The translations under genes were made by a program, and so were the position numbers. From contig PHBZ01000002.1 in assembly GCA_002840755.1 (NCBI GenBank), positions 434,001-498,000 of the forward strand: a stretch of 64,000 nucleotides of DNA. The letters are read 5' to 3'. The notes below the pieces were generated by a model, which searched no databases, was not told where the DNA came from, and worked only from the letters and a program-made list of their open reading frames with translations. Origin of the DNA: Chloroflexi bacterium HGW-Chloroflexi-10 (GTDB taxonomy: Bacteria; Chloroflexota; Anaerolineae; Anaerolineales; Anaerolineaceae). Below, one piece after another: positions 44,270 to 53,615 of the stretch. The stretch's first letter is position 1. Each line of letters starts with the position of its first letter.

Positions 44270-47200
44270 ATGACCAAAATTAAGTTGGAACTGCACGTCT
44301 CCAAACATTCGCGCGATAAATATAAATTTGAGGAAAGCTTATTTGAAACAAACGGCAATGCAATTGTGGGAAATTTTAATGGTGCCCGTTTATTTTCCCA
44401 AAAAATAAACGAAAAAAGGGATTTAATTAATTTGCCAGAATCTGCGGCGAAAGCCAGTGAGATTTATGCGGTTGGTTTAATGGATGAAATTTTTCATTTT
44501 ATTTTCGAACAATATCGCCGCCAAATCAACAAGGGAATCTTTTCACAAGCTGCAGAAAATTTATTAGAGAAACTCAAACCTGCAGAAACCTACAAAGTCA
44601 TTGAAATGTTCCTCACTGAATTTCCCCCACTGGAAGTATACCGTCAGGAAATGACCCTAACTGCATATCTTGAAAGTGTTTATGATAAACAAGCGGTTTC
44701 CAGCATTCTTGAAGAAATTATTTTGCTGTGGGTGGAAAACCAGAATCCGGCACTCGAAAATTATGCGGAACTGTTCCGAGATCGTCCAATTGAACAAAAT
44801 TGCCGCTATATAGAATTCATACAAATTCTTCACGTTTTTTTTGAAGATTCTCCTGAGTTTGGGCCGGACAATCAAAATCTGATAGATATGCTTAGAGCAC
44901 CTGCCATCGCCGTGCCCAATTCGATCCCCGGTCAACTGGAATATATCCGAACCAGGTGGAGTGGATTAATCGGGGATTTAATATATCGTTTATTAAGTGG
45001 TCTGGACTTTCTCAAAGAAGAGGAAAAAGTTGGCTTTTTCGGACCAGGACCAATCTCAGTGCCAGAATACAATCAAACCTGGGACATGGATATTGAAAAC
45101 TTCAGCCCCGATCAGGAATGGATGCCTAGCCTAGTTATAATGGCAAAAAATACGTATGTTTGGTTGGATCAATTATCTCAAAAATATCAAAAAGAAATTA
45201 AACGACTCGATCAAATACCGGATGAAGAATTAGATCTTCTACGAGACCGGGGTTTTTCAGGTTTATGGTTAATTGGCCTTTGGGAAAGAAGTAAGGCCTC
45301 TGCAAAAATAAAACAATTATGCGGTAATCCCGAAGCAATTGCGTCCGCTTATTCTTTGGCTGGATACGAAATAGCCAGTGAATTAGGCGGAGATGCAGCC
45401 TATCAAAATTTAAGGGAACGAGCCTGGCGCAGAGGTGTCCGCTTGGCCTCAGATATGGTTCCTAATCACATGGGAATAGATTCGCAGTGGGTTTATGATC
45501 ACCCGGAATGGTTTGTTCATTTACCATATTCGCCATTTCCATCATATACTTTTAACGGACTCAATCTTTCGTCTGTCCCTAATATTGATATTAAACTGGA
45601 GGATCATTACTATGATCGTACAGATGCCGCAGTAGTTTTTAGATACCACAATCATTCCAACGGTCAAACCAAATTCATTTATCATGGTAATGATGGCACA
45701 ACAATGCCATGGAATGATACTGCCCAGTTGGACTATCTGAATACTGAAGTACGTGAAGCCGTTTATCAAACAATACTATCTGTTGCCAGAAAATTTCCTA
45801 TTATCCGCTTTGATGCAGCAATGACACTGGCTAAAAAGCATTACCAACGTCTCTGGTTCCCAGAACCTGGAACAGGTGGAGCCATCCCTTCTCGTGCAGA
45901 ATTTGGATTAACCAAAGAACAATTCGACAAAATCATGCCAATCGAATTCTGGCGCGAGGTTGTCGATCGTCTGGCGGTTGACGCACCAGACACACTCCTC
46001 TTGGCTGAGGCATTTTGGTTGATGGAAAGTTATTTTGTGCGTACCCTTGGTATGCATCGGGTTTATAACTCCGCTTTCATGAACATGCTGCGGAATGAAG
46101 ATAATGCAAATTATCGGATTTTAATAAAAAACACATTGGAATTTGATCCCCAAATTTTAAAACGCTTCGTCAATTTTATGAACAATCCGGATGAAAAAAC
46201 TGCCGTCGAACAGTTTGGTAAAGGCGATAAATATTTTGGAATTTGTACTATCATGTCAACATTACCTGGTCTTCCCATGTTTGGGCACGGACAGGTTGAA
46301 GGTTTCGCTGAAAAGTATGGCATGGAATTTCACAAACCTTATTGGGATGAAAAAACGGATGAGCAGTTGGTTAATCGTCATAATCAACAAATCTTTCCTG
46401 TTTTACACCGACGCTGGATTTTTTCTGATGTAGAAAATTTCCTGCTTTACGACTTCTTTTCACCAGACCATTATGTTAATGAAGATGTTTATGCCTACTC
46501 AAATTATAAAGATAGGCAAGCCTCCTTGGTCGTTTACAATAACCGTTTTTCCAATGCGCAAGGCTGGATAAAAATCTCATGTGCTTATTCTGATAAAACC
46601 GGAGAAGGTCAAAAAATATTAAAGCAATCTAGTTTTGCTGAAGGTGTTCGTTTGGACCCTGTGTTAGACTTTGTCATTTTCCGGGATATTGGAACAAATT
46701 TGGAATATATTCGTCCAACCCAAGAATTAATAGAAAAGGGATTGTATCTTGAACTACATCCATACCAATCCCATGTGTTTGCTGATTTCCGTCAAATCAA
46801 GGACGATGATTACCGGTCTTACCGGCAATTGAACAGTTACTTGAATGGAAAAGGCGTCCCTCAAATCGAGGAAGCATTAAAAGAACTCTTGCTTCAGCCA
46901 GTACAAAACCCCCTCAAGCAAATTCTTAACAAAGGTTATTTCGATTTCCTGTTGGCACACCGTCTGGATGAAAAAATAAATTTTGTCAGACCAGAACTAA
47001 TTAAAGAAGCAAACCAAAAAGCCGAAACACTCATCAAGGGTATCTACACATTAACCGGCCACATGGAACACAAGGACATAGTGCTTTCGAGAATCACTCA
47101 AATATTAACATTTGAATTATCTTTGCCGGTATTTAGCAAACAATTCCCTGGAAGAACTGGCAAAAATTTCTCAAATGCTATGGAATATTTTGAAGAGCCT

Positions 47201-47734
47201 TTGCTAGGTTCTGTTGTACGGTGGTTGACATTATTAAGTTATGCCTTTATATCGCCTCTAGGCAGTATAGCAACACCTACAAACCCGGAATTTCAAACAC
47301 AAAGCTGGTTTGGTGAATGGCAATTTGCAAAAATTCTTCGTGAACTGGCAAACCAATATGAAATTACTGAAATCGATCAGCAAACCTTGGTGCAATCGGT
47401 ATATACTTTGGTGGGCATAGGAAATTGGTATGCTACATATCAGCCGGATAAATTTACCACTTGGATAAAAGAATTATTTAACAGACAGGAAATTCAACAA
47501 TTTTTAAAGATAAACCGCTATCAAGGTATCCTTTGGTTTAATAAAGAACGCTTCGAAATGCTTACATGGTGGTTATTTACGCTGGCTGTTATGAACCTGG
47601 GAACCAATCCTAAAATATCCAGTACTTCGTTCTTGGAGGAAATTTTCAATTTACACAAATTCTCCCAAAAAATGCTGGAAATAATGGAAAAATCCGAGTA
47701 TCGCGTTGAATATCTGATTAATCCAAAAGCATAA
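44270..47734 (+). CDS. Very large GH13 (alpha-amylase family) protein
   Basis: A 1154-residue protein with an alpha-amylase type barrel in its middle. The N-terminal 310 residues are helical with no family I recognise. The barrel (about 315-790) shows GFSGLWLIGLWERS, DMVPNHMGID (region I), IIRFDAAMTL with nucleophile D515, and LLLAEAFWLME with acid E580. The third catalytic Asp is probably D641 in MNNPDE, where the usual NHD histidine is a proline (P640). The C-terminal 350 residues are helical. There is no signal peptide, so it is cytosolic. A role in glycogen or maltodextrin turnover is likely. AGGAGGGG precedes the ATG. Confidence 0.8.
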   Translation: MTKIKLELHVSKHSRDKYKFEESLFETNGNAIVGNFNGARLFSQKINEKRDLINLPESAAKASEIYAVGLMDEIFHFIFEQYRRQINKGIFSQAAENLLEKLKPAETYKVIEMFLTEFPPLEVYRQEMTLTAYLESVYDKQAVSSILEEIILLWVENQNPALENYAELFRDRPIEQNCRYIEFIQILHVFFEDSPEFGPDNQNLIDMLRAPAIAVPNSIPGQLEYIRTRWSGLIGDLIYRLLSGLDFLKEEEKVGFFGPGPISVPEYNQTWDMDIENFSPDQEWMPSLVIMAKNTYVWLDQLSQKYQKEIKRLDQIPDEELDLLRDRGFSGLWLIGLWERSKASAKIKQLCGNPEAIASAYSLAGYEIASELGGDAAYQNLRERAWRRGVRLASDMVPNHMGIDSQWVYDHPEWFVHLPYSPFPSYTFNGLNLSSVPNIDIKLEDHYYDRTDAAVVFRYHNHSNGQTKFIYHGNDGTTMPWNDTAQLDYLNTEVREAVYQTILSVARKFPIIRFDAAMTLAKKHYQRLWFPEPGTGGAIPSRAEFGLTKEQFDKIMPIEFWREVVDRLAVDAPDTLLLAEAFWLMESYFVRTLGMHRVYNSAFMNMLRNEDNANYRILIKNTLEFDPQILKRFVNFMNNPDEKTAVEQFGKGDKYFGICTIMSTLPGLPMFGHGQVEGFAEKYGMEFHKPYWDEKTDEQLVNRHNQQIFPVLHRRWIFSDVENFLLYDFFSPDHYVNEDVYAYSNYKDRQASLVVYNNRFSNAQGWIKISCAYSDKTGEGQKILKQSSFAEGVRLDPVLDFVIFRDIGTNLEYIRPTQELIEKGLYLELHPYQSHVFADFRQIKDDDYRSYRQLNSYLNGKGVPQIEEALKELLLQPVQNPLKQILNKGYFDFLLAHRLDEKINFVRPELIKEANQKAETLIKGIYTLTGHMEHKDIVLSRITQILTFELSLPVFSKQFPGRTGKNFSNAMEYFEEPLLGSVVRWLTLLSYAFISPLGSIATPTNPEFQTQSWFGEWQFAKILRELANQYEITEIDQQTLVQSVYTLVGIGNWYATYQPDKFTTWIKELFNRQEIQQFLKINRYQGILWFNKERFEMLTWWLFTLAVMNLGTNPKISSTSFLEEIFNLHKFSQKMLEIMEKSEYRVEYLINPKA

Positions 47735-47828
47735 TGTAGAAAAAAGTGGTGGAGACATCAATTTTTTCATATCTGATAAATTAGAATTTCACAAAAAAGA
47801 TTAACTTGAAACAATAGGAAAGGAAAAA

Positions 47829-48236
47829 ATGACAAACCGAGTGCGTGATTGGATGAGCAGCCCTGTAATTGTCATTGATCCTGATAGCAGTGTTGCTTAT
47901 GCACTTACTTTGATGCGCCGAAGAAACATTCATAGTTTGATTGTCGCTGTTGATCCAAACACGAATAATTTTGGAATTCTGACAACTACTGATATTCGTG
48001 ACAAAATTATCGCCTCAGAACAAAATCCTGCCGAGATACAGGTAAAACAAATCATGAGCAATAATATTGTTACAGCCGATCCTGAATGGTCATTGAAAGA
48101 TTGCTCCTTACATATGCAAAAACACAATGTTCATCATTTACCGGTAGTTAATCAAGACAATATGCTGGTAGGCATTATCTCAGTCACCGATTTATTTATT
48201 GCAGCCGAGGAAATTGGATGGGATTCTAACGATTAA
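47829..48236 (+). CDS. Two-CBS-domain protein
   Basis: A 135-residue protein made of two CBS motifs (about 8-62 and 72-130), with VRDWMSSPVIVIDPDSSVAYAL and the second copy IMSNNIVTADPEWSL. CBS pairs bind adenosine nucleotides such as AMP, ATP or SAM and act as sensors. It stands alone between two GH13 genes (95 nt after the large one, convergent with the other). Stand-alone CBS proteins often regulate partners in trans; the partner is unknown. AGGAAAGG precedes the ATG. Confidence 0.88.
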   Translation: MTNRVRDWMSSPVIVIDPDSSVAYALTLMRRRNIHSLIVAVDPNTNNFGILTTTDIRDKIIASEQNPAEIQVKQIMSNNIVTADPEWSLKDCSLHMQKHNVHHLPVVNQDNMLVGIISVTDLFIAAEEIGWDSND

Positions 48237-48243
48237 TGACAAA

Positions 48244-49638
48244 CTAATGGAGTAAATAACCAGTCTGCGCTGGAATAGAAAAAATTAAAGTTTTTCCATC
48301 CGTTTCAACCTGCTCTTCTCCTAAAAGATTATTTAACCGAGTCCCAGCCTTAAGGCCAAGAGTATCTATCTGGATACTTACAAATTGATACTCAGAGGAT
48401 ACATTCAAAACCTGAATAAATGATTTTCTTGAATCACGTCTTGCAAAACAGAAAATTAGGTCGTTGTCTTCACTTGGTAATGGAATATATTCACCCCGCC
48501 GCAAAATTGGAAATACTCTACGTAACTGTATTAATTTTTTAAGGAAATTTCGGATATCCGTATTCCAATGATCTTGGTCCCAATCGAATGCTTTACGGCA
48601 ATCTGGATCTTTTTCACCAGTCGTCCCTATTTCATCACCATAATAAATGACCGGCGCCCCAGGAAAAGTAAAAACAAAAAGATAAGCTAACTTAACCAAT
48701 GCAATTTTTTTGTTCAATATATTCATTATCCGAACTGTATCATGAGAACCTAAAATATTAAACATTGCAAAAATATGCTCTGAAGGATACAAAGATAATA
48801 ATTGATCAATTTTTTGGCCAAATTGAACGGATGTTTTTTCTTTGTGTAAAAATTCAAACAGACTCTCACGCAAAGGGTAATTCATCAAAGCATCAAAATG
48901 ACGCTCACCCACCCAACGAGGATTTCCATCCCAAATCTCTCCTACAATATAGGCTTCAGGATTAATGGCATCCACTTGTTTCCTGAATTCATACCAGAAT
49001 CCATCATCGTCAATCTCATTCGGAACATCCAGGCGCCAACCATCTGCACCTTGCTCAAGCCAATATTTTGCGACAGAAAATAAGAATTTTCTTACTGGGC
49101 TATGTTCCGTGTTCAATTTTGGCAAACTTTTATATCCCCACCAGGCAGCATAATCCTTAGCTTTTTCAGGTCCATATGCATTAATGGGAAAATGATACAC
49201 ATGGTACCAGAATCGATAGGGCGAATTCTCATTGTTCTCCAACAGATCATTGAATGCAAAAAATCCCCGGCCAGTATGATTAAATACACCATCTAAAATG
49301 ATTTTGAGTTCATTTCGATGGGCTATCTCTATCAATCGCTTAAAAGTCGTCAAATCTCCTAATTTAGGGTCAATTTGAAAATAATCAATCGTATCGTAAC
49401 GATGAGTTGATGAAGCATAAAAAATTGGATTCAGATAAATTGCATTAATCCCCAGATCTACAAGATAATCGATCTTTTGTATTATCCCTTCTAAATCGCC
49501 GCCTTGAAAACCCCAAATCGTTGGTTTTATACCCCATCGCTGCACATTTTCCGGATCATTATGTGGGTTGCCATTATAAAAACGATCTGGAAAAATCTGA
49601 TAAAAAATTGCGTCCTGTATCCAGTTGGGTACGCTCAT
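48244..49638 (-). CDS. GH13 alpha-glucosidic hydrolase (neopullulanase/cyclomaltodextrinase-like)
   Basis: A 464-residue GH13 enzyme of the subfamily 20 type. It begins NWIQDAIFYQIFPDRFYNG, characteristic of neopullulanases and cyclomaltodextrinases, but lacks their usual N-terminal dimerisation domain. Catalytic residues are D204 (GWRLDVP), E234 (IVGEIW) and D300 (LGSHDT). LDGVFNHTG is region I, and a short C-terminal beta domain ends the protein. There is no signal peptide, so it is cytosolic and would act on imported maltodextrins. The start is 7 nt after the stop of the ketopantoate reductase gene upstream, in an operon with it and fmt. Confidence 0.9.
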   Translation of the reverse strand: MSVPNWIQDAIFYQIFPDRFYNGNPHNDPENVQRWGIKPTIWGFQGGDLEGIIQKIDYLVDLGINAIYLNPIFYASSTHRYDTIDYFQIDPKLGDLTTFKRLIEIAHRNELKIILDGVFNHTGRGFFAFNDLLENNENSPYRFWYHVYHFPINAYGPEKAKDYAAWWGYKSLPKLNTEHSPVRKFLFSVAKYWLEQGADGWRLDVPNEIDDDGFWYEFRKQVDAINPEAYIVGEIWDGNPRWVGERHFDALMNYPLRESLFEFLHKEKTSVQFGQKIDQLLSLYPSEHIFAMFNILGSHDTVRIMNILNKKIALVKLAYLFVFTFPGAPVIYYGDEIGTTGEKDPDCRKAFDWDQDHWNTDIRNFLKKLIQLRRVFPILRRGEYIPLPSEDNDLIFCFARRDSRKSFIQVLNVSSEYQFVSIQIDTLGLKAGTRLNNLLGEEQVETDGKTLIFSIPAQTGYLLH

Positions 49639-49644
49639 AAAGCC

Positions 49645-50682
49645 TCACTTTACCAAATGGCGTAATAAACGCTCAGGTTTATGATAAAACGCTTCACGGG
49701 CTTGTTTACCAGTGATTATATCCATCAGCGTATTAGTTAAGAGCTCATTAATTGGTGTAGGCACACCACTGTCCTTACCAAACCGCGCAACTGCTCCGTT
49801 TAAAAATTCAACCTCCGATTTTCCGCGACCACTTTCCAAATCCAGGTAAAACGAAGGCATCTTTGCTCCCCGCCCAGCAGACATGGCTGGTTTGAGGATC
49901 CTTTGACTGAAGGGAATAGGAATATTTTTTACCAGGAAAGCAAACAACCGCGAAGGTGTGCCAGGTAAGTTATCAACCGGGATTTTTTTTTCTTTCATCA
50001 CCGCTAATATCTCACGCAGCATGCCAATTTCCAAAGCATACAAATCTGGGTGAGATAAAATTTCCAATGGTGTCATTCCCAAAATCGCTGAGGTTGCATT
50101 TGCCACCAGGTTAGTCAACATTTTTGACCATTTCATGCTGTCAGCATTCTTGAATAGCATTGGTTTTAAATCAGCAAAGAGAAAAGCTTCATACATTTGC
50201 TCAGTCAAATTTCCCTGTTGATGAATACCCAAACCACGCAATCTTTCTACAACAATAGCCTGACCTTGTTTTCCAATCGCCGTAGTTACTGTTCCAGCAA
50301 TGACCTTATCTGCTCCCAGAAGATTCGTCAATTTTGACTCATTCTCTACCCCATTCTGTAAACATAAAACGGGTGGAATTAGTCTGGATAAAGGTATCCA
50401 ATCCATTAAAGCAGTGTCAGTATCAAACGATTTTATGGCTAAAATGGAAAAATCGAATTTTCTTTGCGAAACAACTAACTGCAAATTATCACTTACTTGC
50501 GGCTCGTCAAGATCGATTCTCTGTCCATTTATCAGTCTTAGGTGAATACCACTAAATTTTATTTTATCTATCGTATCACTACGATCAAGAAAAGTTACAT
50601 GGTGTCCTTTAGAAGCCAGGCTTCCACCTACATAAGATCCAATTGCGCCTGCTCCAAAAACCAAAACTGATAAGGGTTCCAT
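49645..50682 (-). CDS. panE: Ketopantoate reductase family protein (PanE/ApbA)
   Basis: A 345-residue NADPH-dependent reductase, a little longer than E. coli PanE. The Rossmann motif VFGAGAIGSYVGG is at 8-20. LQNGVEN and KWSKMLTNLVANA (about 190-203) are typical, with the catalytic Lys in the latter. The family makes pantoate for coenzyme A, but many ApbA paralogues reduce other 2-keto acids, so the symbol is tentative. It stands between fmt (8 nt) and the GH13 gene (6 nt) in one operon, an association without obvious metabolic logic. Confidence 0.8.
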   Translation of the reverse strand: MEPLSVLVFGAGAIGSYVGGSLASKGHHVTFLDRSDTIDKIKFSGIHLRLINGQRIDLDEPQVSDNLQLVVSQRKFDFSILAIKSFDTDTALMDWIPLSRLIPPVLCLQNGVENESKLTNLLGADKVIAGTVTTAIGKQGQAIVVERLRGLGIHQQGNLTEQMYEAFLFADLKPMLFKNADSMKWSKMLTNLVANATSAILGMTPLEILSHPDLYALEIGMLREILAVMKEKKIPVDNLPGTPSRLFAFLVKNIPIPFSQRILKPAMSAGRGAKMPSFYLDLESGRGKSEVEFLNGAVARFGKDSGVPTPINELLTNTLMDIITGKQAREAFYHKPERLLRHLVK

Positions 50683-50690
50683 TAAGTCCT

Positions 50691-51608
50691 CTATTCATTT
50701 TCCCAATAATGATATCCACGTAAAAAAACATCACCTGGCATATTTTTCTTTCCGGGTGGTTGTACTTCACGTAGAACTATCAAACCATCCATAGTTCCTA
50801 CAGCCGGAAATTTTTGATAAACAATGCGTTTACCAGGTGTTAATTGATATCCCTGAATGTATTCACCTTTATTTACTTTAAGGATTGCCCCATTTAATGC
50901 CATACTAGTTCCTGGCCAGGGATTATAAGCTCTAATTTGCCGTTCCAATATCAACGCACTTTTACTAAAATCCAGATGTCCATCGGATTTTTGGATCAAT
51001 TTTGCATAAGTAGCGCCTTCTTCCGGCTGCGGAATGGGTCGAATAAAGCCATTCAGATATTCCGGCAAAGTGCTGAGCAATAACTCTGCCCCTAAATTAG
51101 CTAATTTTTTGCCCAATGTCTCTGTAGTGTCCTGGGGTGTTATCGGTATTTCTTTTTTCCTCAATATCGGGCCGGTATCAATGCCCGCATCCATACGCAT
51201 TATTGTTACACCGGTTTTTTCATCACCATGTAGGATAGACGCCTGAATGGGTGCAGCTCCTCGCCAACGAGGTAAAATTGAAGCATGAATATTCACACAT
51301 CCGAATGGTGGCAAATCCAAAACATTTTGACGTAAAATCTGTCCAAAAGCAATTACCACAATGACGTCTGGTAACCATTCTTCTAGCTGCTCATAAACCC
51401 CGGCATCTTTTAACCGAACAGGTTGAATCACCGGAATATCATGCATTTGTGCAGTCAATTTTACCGGTGGGGCGTTTAATGTTTTTCCCCTACCTGCCGG
51501 TCGGTCCGGCTGGGTAACAACACCAACTACTGAATAATTGGTTATCAAAGCTTCCAGTGTAGGGATAGAAATGTCTGGTGAGCCCATAAATACAAATTTT
51601 GGTTTCAT
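50691..51608 (-). CDS. fmt: Methionyl-tRNA formyltransferase
   Basis: A 305-residue enzyme that formylates initiator Met-tRNA with 10-formyl-tetrahydrofolate. The N-terminal domain (about 1-190) has VFMGSPDISIPTLEAL, the catalytic region with NIHASILPRWRGAAPIQ and the family motif GVTIMRMDAGIDTGPIL. The C-terminal OB-like domain follows. The length is normal. The start is the ATG at 51608: a TAAAAT box at 51620..51615 lies 6 nt upstream, so the transcript is probably leaderless. def, its usual partner, is not adjacent. Confidence 0.95.
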   Translation of the reverse strand: MKPKFVFMGSPDISIPTLEALITNYSVVGVVTQPDRPAGRGKTLNAPPVKLTAQMHDIPVIQPVRLKDAGVYEQLEEWLPDVIVVIAFGQILRQNVLDLPPFGCVNIHASILPRWRGAAPIQASILHGDEKTGVTIMRMDAGIDTGPILRKKEIPITPQDTTETLGKKLANLGAELLLSTLPEYLNGFIRPIPQPEEGATYAKLIQKSDGHLDFSKSALILERQIRAYNPWPGTSMALNGAILKVNKGEYIQGYQLTPGKRIVYQKFPAVGTMDGLIVLREVQPPGKKNMPGDVFLRGYHYWENE

Positions 51609-51614
51609 AAACAA

Positions 51615-51620
51615 ATTTTA
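51615..51620 (-). promoter_or_regulatory. -10 box of a leaderless mRNA (fmt)
   Basis: TAAAAT on the minus strand, 6 nt before the ATG of fmt, with no ribosome site between. Confidence 0.45.
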
Positions 51621-51694
51621 ACACACTGTCCATTGATTTATTTGAAAATAGAGATAAAATAAAGTAATCTATTATTGAGGAGGAGTAAATTCCG

Positions 51695-52018
51695 ATGTCT
51701 GACTACAATCCAAGTGAAATAACCAGTAATGACAAGTTGTTAGCCGCACTGGCATACGTATTCGCACCAATTCTTCCAATTATTTTATTATTAATGGAAG
51801 ACAAGAAAAACCGCCCGTTCATAAAAGCCCATAATGCCCAAGCACTTGCAATTGGTGTCATCATGATTATCCTTGTCCCAATTATCGCAGCTATAACATT
51901 CGGCTGTGGCAGCATTATTTGGTTTATCATGCTCTTCTGGGCCTATAAAGCGTACCAGGGAGAATACGTGACCATTCCGGTCATTACCGATTTTGTAAAA
52001 AAACAGGGCTGGGCATAA
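51695..52018 (+). CDS. DUF4870-type small membrane protein
   Basis: A 107-residue membrane protein with helices at about 17-33, 48-68 and 70-87. NDKLLAALAYVFAPILPIILLL and the KNRPFIKAHNAQAL motif identify the DUF4870 (YtxG/TM2-like) group of small bacterial membrane proteins of unknown function. GAGGAGG precedes the ATG. It is monocistronic with a clear terminator. Confidence 0.85.
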   Translation: MSDYNPSEITSNDKLLAALAYVFAPILPIILLLMEDKKNRPFIKAHNAQALAIGVIMIILVPIIAAITFGCGSIIWFIMLFWAYKAYQGEYVTIPVITDFVKKQGWA

Positions 52019-52037
52019 TTTTTCATTTGCAATCTCT

Positions 52038-52062
52038 ACAGGGTGCAGATTTTGCACCCTGT
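52038..52062 (+). terminator. Terminator after the DUF4870 gene
   Basis: A 10-bp stem ACAGGGTGCA/TGCACCCTGT with a 5-nt loop, then TTTGATTT, 20 nt past the stop. Confidence 0.85.
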
Positions 52063-52132
52063 TTTGATTTAATCTGAATTTAAATAAAAAATCTTTTGCC
52101 CACAATCAAGTTAAGCGATAAAATAATTTCTA

Positions 52133-52483
52133 ATGAACCCGAGTTCCACTTTTGAAATAATTGATAGTGATTTCCAGCTTGCCAGTCAATTTCAAACTGC
52201 CGGCGATTTTCCTCGAGCTCGTGTATCAGCCCGCATGGCTGCTGGTAAAGCAGCTAAATTTTTCATCAACTTGAAATCACCAACGCCATCCTCATCAATC
52301 AATCCTTACCAGGCACTGATTAACCTAAGAACGCAGCACCAACTTCCATTACACGTGGTTGAAGCAATAAACTTGTTATTACAAAAAGTCAATCCTGACT
52401 ATAGTTTTCCCCGTCAAAATGACTTTCTCCAAGCTGCTCAAACCATAATATCTTACATAAAAAAAGAGGTATTTAGTGAGTGA
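52133..52483 (+). CDS. Small helical protein, HEPN-like
   Basis: A 116-residue predicted all-helical protein. FQLASQFQTAGDFPRARVSARMAAGKAAKFFI resembles the opening helices of HEPN-type domains, but the Rx4-6H ribonuclease motif is not visible, so the assignment is weak. No ribosome site precedes the ATG; an AT-rich TAAAAT lies 8 nt upstream, so it may be leaderless. The 3' end overlaps the next gene by 8 nt, so the two are translated together. Confidence 0.6.
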   Translation: MNPSSTFEIIDSDFQLASQFQTAGDFPRARVSARMAAGKAAKFFINLKSPTPSSSINPYQALINLRTQHQLPLHVVEAINLLLQKVNPDYSFPRQNDFLQAAQTIISYIKKEVFSE

Positions 52484-52742
52484 AACAAAGAAAATCATTG
52501 TATACGGTACTCCCTGGTGTGGAGATACTCGCCGTTCTAGAAAAGTATTCGAAGAAAATAACATCGATTACGAGTGGATCAATATTAATAATGATTCACA
52601 AGCTGAAGCATTCGTAAAAGAAACTAATCATGGATTCCGCAGTGTACCAACAATCATTTTTCCTGATGGGTCAATTCTGGTAGAACCAAAGGACGAAATT
52701 TTAATTGAAAAATTGATAGATACAGGTTTTATTTTCCGTTAA
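52476..52742 (+). CDS. Glutaredoxin-like protein with CGDT active site
   Basis: An 88-residue thioredoxin-fold protein. The active site is PWCGDTRRSR at about 13-22: a single Cys followed by GDT instead of the CPYC pair. TVP-type cis-proline occurs as RSVPTIIFPDG (about 60-70). Members with CGDT are common in actinobacteria and Chloroflexota and resemble mycoredoxin, but with only one Cys this one needs an external thiol. Translation starts at GTG 52476, inside the end of the HEPN-like gene. Its stop overlaps that of the convergent gene at 52739. Confidence 0.85.
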   Translation: MSETKKIIVYGTPWCGDTRRSRKVFEENNIDYEWININNDSQAEAFVKETNHGFRSVPTIIFPDGSILVEPKDEILIEKLIDTGFIFR

Positions 52743-52960
52743 ATGCTTTTTCGGAAAATCCACAAAATTGTAACCCCAAAAACAATCCCCATACTTGTAA
52801 ACAATATAGCTAATGCCTTGTTCCGTTTTTCCATCAGTATTTTCGGTTTCCGCCGAAGATTAACCTGTAATTGAGTAATAAAATCCTGCCGGGGATAAAC
52901 CGGTTTTAATTTTTTAAATAATTCCTGCTCAAAATCTAAAATCAGTGTCTCGTCATTCAT
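52739..52960 (-). CDS. Minimal membrane partner of the ECF sigma factor (putative anti-sigma)
   Basis: A 73-residue protein: about 48 cytosolic residues rich in charged and aromatic positions, then one membrane helix (about 49-68) and a short basic end. The start overlaps the sigma factor stop by 4 nt (ATGA), the usual place for an anti-sigma gene. It has no zinc-finger (HxxxCxxC) motif and no external sensor domain. The role is inferred from position and topology only. Confidence 0.65.
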   Translation of the reverse strand: MNDETLILDFEQELFKKLKPVYPRQDFITQLQVNLRRKPKILMEKRNKALAILFTSMGIVFGVTILWIFRKSI

Positions 52961-53547
52961 TTGATGCGTTTATCCTCCTTGACCTTTGTATTTGAATCTT
53001 CAATTTTCTCAATTTCTTTTCTTAATGATTCTAATGTGCGGTGATATAAACTTTTAATTGCACCTTCCGACCTACTCATAACCACACCAATATCAGCATT
53101 ACTCATACCCTCAACAAATTTTAGAATGACCAGTTGTTGCCGCTCAGGGGGTAACCGACGAATTGCCTTCATCAATTTATCTGTATCTTGATTCTGAACC
53201 AATGATCGTTCAGGATAATCATGATGGAAATCTGAAGCCAAATATTCATCCAGAATCACCTCTTTTTTTCTGCTGCGATCACGATACCAATTCGCAACCA
53301 GATTATGGGCAATTCGATACAACCAGGCAGAAAATGGCACACCCCTATGGTCATAATTTAGAATATGGCGAAAAGCACGTTGAAATACTCTGGCGGTTAA
53401 GTCCTCGGAATCATTCACATTACCAGTTCGATAAAATATGTAATTATAGATGCGCCGAACATATCGTTCATACAGTGCACCAAACGCGTCTGTATCTCCT
53501 GCTATTGCTTTCTCTATGATGGTTCCATCTTCAACGATATCTGTCAC
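52957..53547 (-). CDS. ECF-type RNA polymerase sigma factor
   Basis: A 196-residue sigma-70 family factor with only regions 2 and 4. Region 2 (about 22-92) has ALYERYVRRIYNYIFYRTGN, DLTARVFQRAF and SAWLYRIAHNLVANWYRDR. Region 4 (about 125-180) has RRLPPERQQLVILKFVEGMSNADIGVVMSRSEGAIKSLYHRTLESLR. It would direct RNA polymerase to stress- or envelope-type promoters. The start is GTG at 53547 with AAAGG upstream. A small membrane protein overlaps its 3' end; a membrane subtilase lies 68 nt upstream on the same strand. Confidence 0.93.
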   Translation of the reverse strand: MTDIVEDGTIIEKAIAGDTDAFGALYERYVRRIYNYIFYRTGNVNDSEDLTARVFQRAFRHILNYDHRGVPFSAWLYRIAHNLVANWYRDRSRKKEVILDEYLASDFHHDYPERSLVQNQDTDKLMKAIRRLPPERQQLVILKFVEGMSNADIGVVMSRSEGAIKSLYHRTLESLRKEIEKIEDSNTKVKEDKRIK

Positions 53548-53615
53548 AGAATAACCTTTATCGAGGTTTAATTAATTTAACCCCGATCTTAATATATGGT
53601 TGCGCCTTTACTAGT

